From Neofamilia massiliensis (GTDB lineage Bacteria; Bacillota; Clostridia; Tissierellales; Peptoniphilaceae), in contig NZ_CYUJ01000002.1 in assembly GCF_001299475.1 (NCBI RefSeq), positions 434,001 through 498,000 on the forward strand: a stretch of 64,000 nt of DNA, given 5' to 3'. The translations under genes and the position numbers were made by a program. The stretch's first letter is position 1. Each line of letters begins with the position of its first letter. This document shows positions 63,358-64,000 of this stretch, in pieces. The notes under the pieces are model-generated. The model saw only the letters and a list, made by a program, of their open reading frames with translations, was not told the DNA's origin and made no database searches.

Positions 63358-64000
63358 ATGAAAAAATTTAGAGTGCTAGCCTTACTTATGGCATTAGTAA
63401 TGGTATTTGCCGTTGCTTGTAACAGTAAGCCAGCAGAAGAAAAGGCACCAGAAGAAGAAGGAGCTAAGGCTCCAGTAGAAGAAGCAGCAACAGAAGAAGG
63501 TGGAGAAACTCCAGCTGAAGCAGTAGAAGGAAAAGTTGCTATGGTAACAGATACTGGTGGAGTAAATGATGAATCATTTAACCAATCAGCATGGCAAGGA
63601 CTTCAAGCTCTTGAAAAAAGAGGAGCTGAAGTTTCTTATATCGAATCTCACAAGGATGCCGACTATGCACCAAACATTGAAGCTAAAGTAAATGAAGAAA
63701 ATGATTTAATTTGGGGAATTGGATATTTAATGAAAGGCGCTATTGAAGACGCAGCCCTTGACAATCCTGAACAAACTTTTGCCTTAGTTGATGACTTCTG
63801 GGAAGATGGAAAACTTCCTAACGCAGCAGGAGTAATGTTCCACTCAGAACAATCTTCATTCCTAGTTGGTTATATAGCTTCTTATATGACTGAAACTAAC
63901 AAGGTTGGCTTTATCCTAGGTATGGAAGGCCCTGTAATGGATACTTTTAAATATGGTTACTTTGCAGGTGTTAACTACGGTGCCAAAGAACAAGGTAAGG
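63358..64000 (+). CDS. BMP/PnrA-family lipoprotein, nucleoside-type substrate-binding protein (3' end outside window)
   Basis: The frame is open from the ATG at 63358 to the right edge (214 codons). It has a lipoprotein signal: basic start, hydrophobic stretch and lipobox FAVAC with Cys21, the substrate for Lgt and LspA. A low-complexity Glu/Ala/Pro linker (residues 24-56) follows, then the BMP domain: VAMVTDTGGVNDESFNQSAW, GLQALEKRGAEV, and GYIASYMTETNKVGFILGME. This family binds nucleosides or purine derivatives for ABC importers. The permeases and ATPase are expected beyond the window. AGGAGG-like GGAGG lies before the ATG. Confidence 0.9.
   Translation, partial: MKKFRVLALLMALVMVFAVACNSKPAEEKAPEEEGAKAPVEEAATEEGGETPAEAVEGKVAMVTDTGGVNDESFNQSAWQGLQALEKRGAEVSYIESHKDADYAPNIEAKVNEENDLIWGIGYLMKGAIEDAALDNPEQTFALVDDFWEDGKLPNAAGVMFHSEQSSFLVGYIASYMTETNKVGFILGMEGPVMDTFKYGYFAGVNYGAKEQGK

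Noticed and set aside
1-64000. CRISPR arrays, rRNA or tRNA genes
   Set aside because: No regularly spaced direct repeats and no tRNA T-arm or rRNA core sequences were recognised on either strand by eye.

Overview
The window looks like the chromosome of a low-GC, strictly anaerobic Gram-positive bacterium. My best guess is a Tissierellia / Peptoniphilaceae-like lineage (the Anaerococcus, Peptoniphilus, Finegoldia neighbourhood). The grounds are the AT-rich coding sequence, Firmicutes gene order (rapZ-glmR-whiA, rpoB-rpoC, ylmE-sepF-ylmH-lspA-rluD-pyrR, dnaE-pfkA-pyk), a T-box leader, and anaerobe enzymes (a flavodiiron protein, a glycyl-radical enzyme with its activase, a giant acyl-CoA-dehydratase-activase protein). 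The genus is an inference. There are no rRNA genes, no tRNA genes that I could see, no CRISPR array and no prophage.

Layout. 1-5054: the end of a CarD-type regulator, then murB-rapZ-glmR, then a Nudix-whiA-HPr unit with its own promoter. 5082-12575: rpoB-rpoC between a strong promoter and a terminator. 12652-20699: recJ-rel-dtd-MBL hydrolase-hemZ-like-Mur ligase, nearly gapless. 20712-23226: an Asp T-box leader, aspS and an RseC-like gene, converging on a two-gene ThrE-type exporter on the minus strand (23207-24443). 24552-33980: a long operon from a DUF512 radical-SAM protein through der, plsY, gpsA, an HlyD-like adaptor, ylmE, sepF, ylmH, lspA, rluD and pyrR, converging on a siroheme-synthase-like gene. 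34945-37129: an SLH-domain surface protein. 37199-43473: dnaE-pfkA-pyk. 43541-44568: a long structured leader and a YitT-type membrane protein. 44664-49702: a two-component system and ABC transporter whose codon use differs from its surroundings. 49731-53426: HAD phosphatase, membrane-anchored GH25 muramidase, TtcA-like tRNA thiolase, then a flavodiiron protein. 53455-55135: a decayed IS3-family element. 55364-64000: the giant activase-like protein, a DUF4230 protein, then yjjI-yjjW-cdd and the start of a nucleoside-type BMP lipoprotein gene.

How genes work together. Much of the first 43 kb is core machinery: cell-wall precursor control (murB, glmR, rapZ, Mur ligase), transcription, the stringent response, membrane lipid synthesis (plsY, gpsA), division (sepF) and glycolysis (pfkA, pyk). 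The accessory parts that reward attention are: the unclassified leader of the YitT gene; the putative 11-bp-spaced direct-repeat operator of the ABC transporter; the IS element that seems to have landed in the loop of the flavodiiron gene's terminator; a Mur ligase with altered substrate-site motifs; a probably leaderless radical-SAM gene; and the YjjI/YjjW glycyl-radical pair placed with nucleoside uptake and cytidine deamination.

Many promoters here rely on an extended -10 (TGnTATAAT) with a poor -35. Several conventional longest-ORF starts should be moved downstream (HPr, rpoB, rpoC, aspS, ThrE subunit, rluD, pyrR, siroheme-like gene, ABC permease), and the entries give the reason for each.
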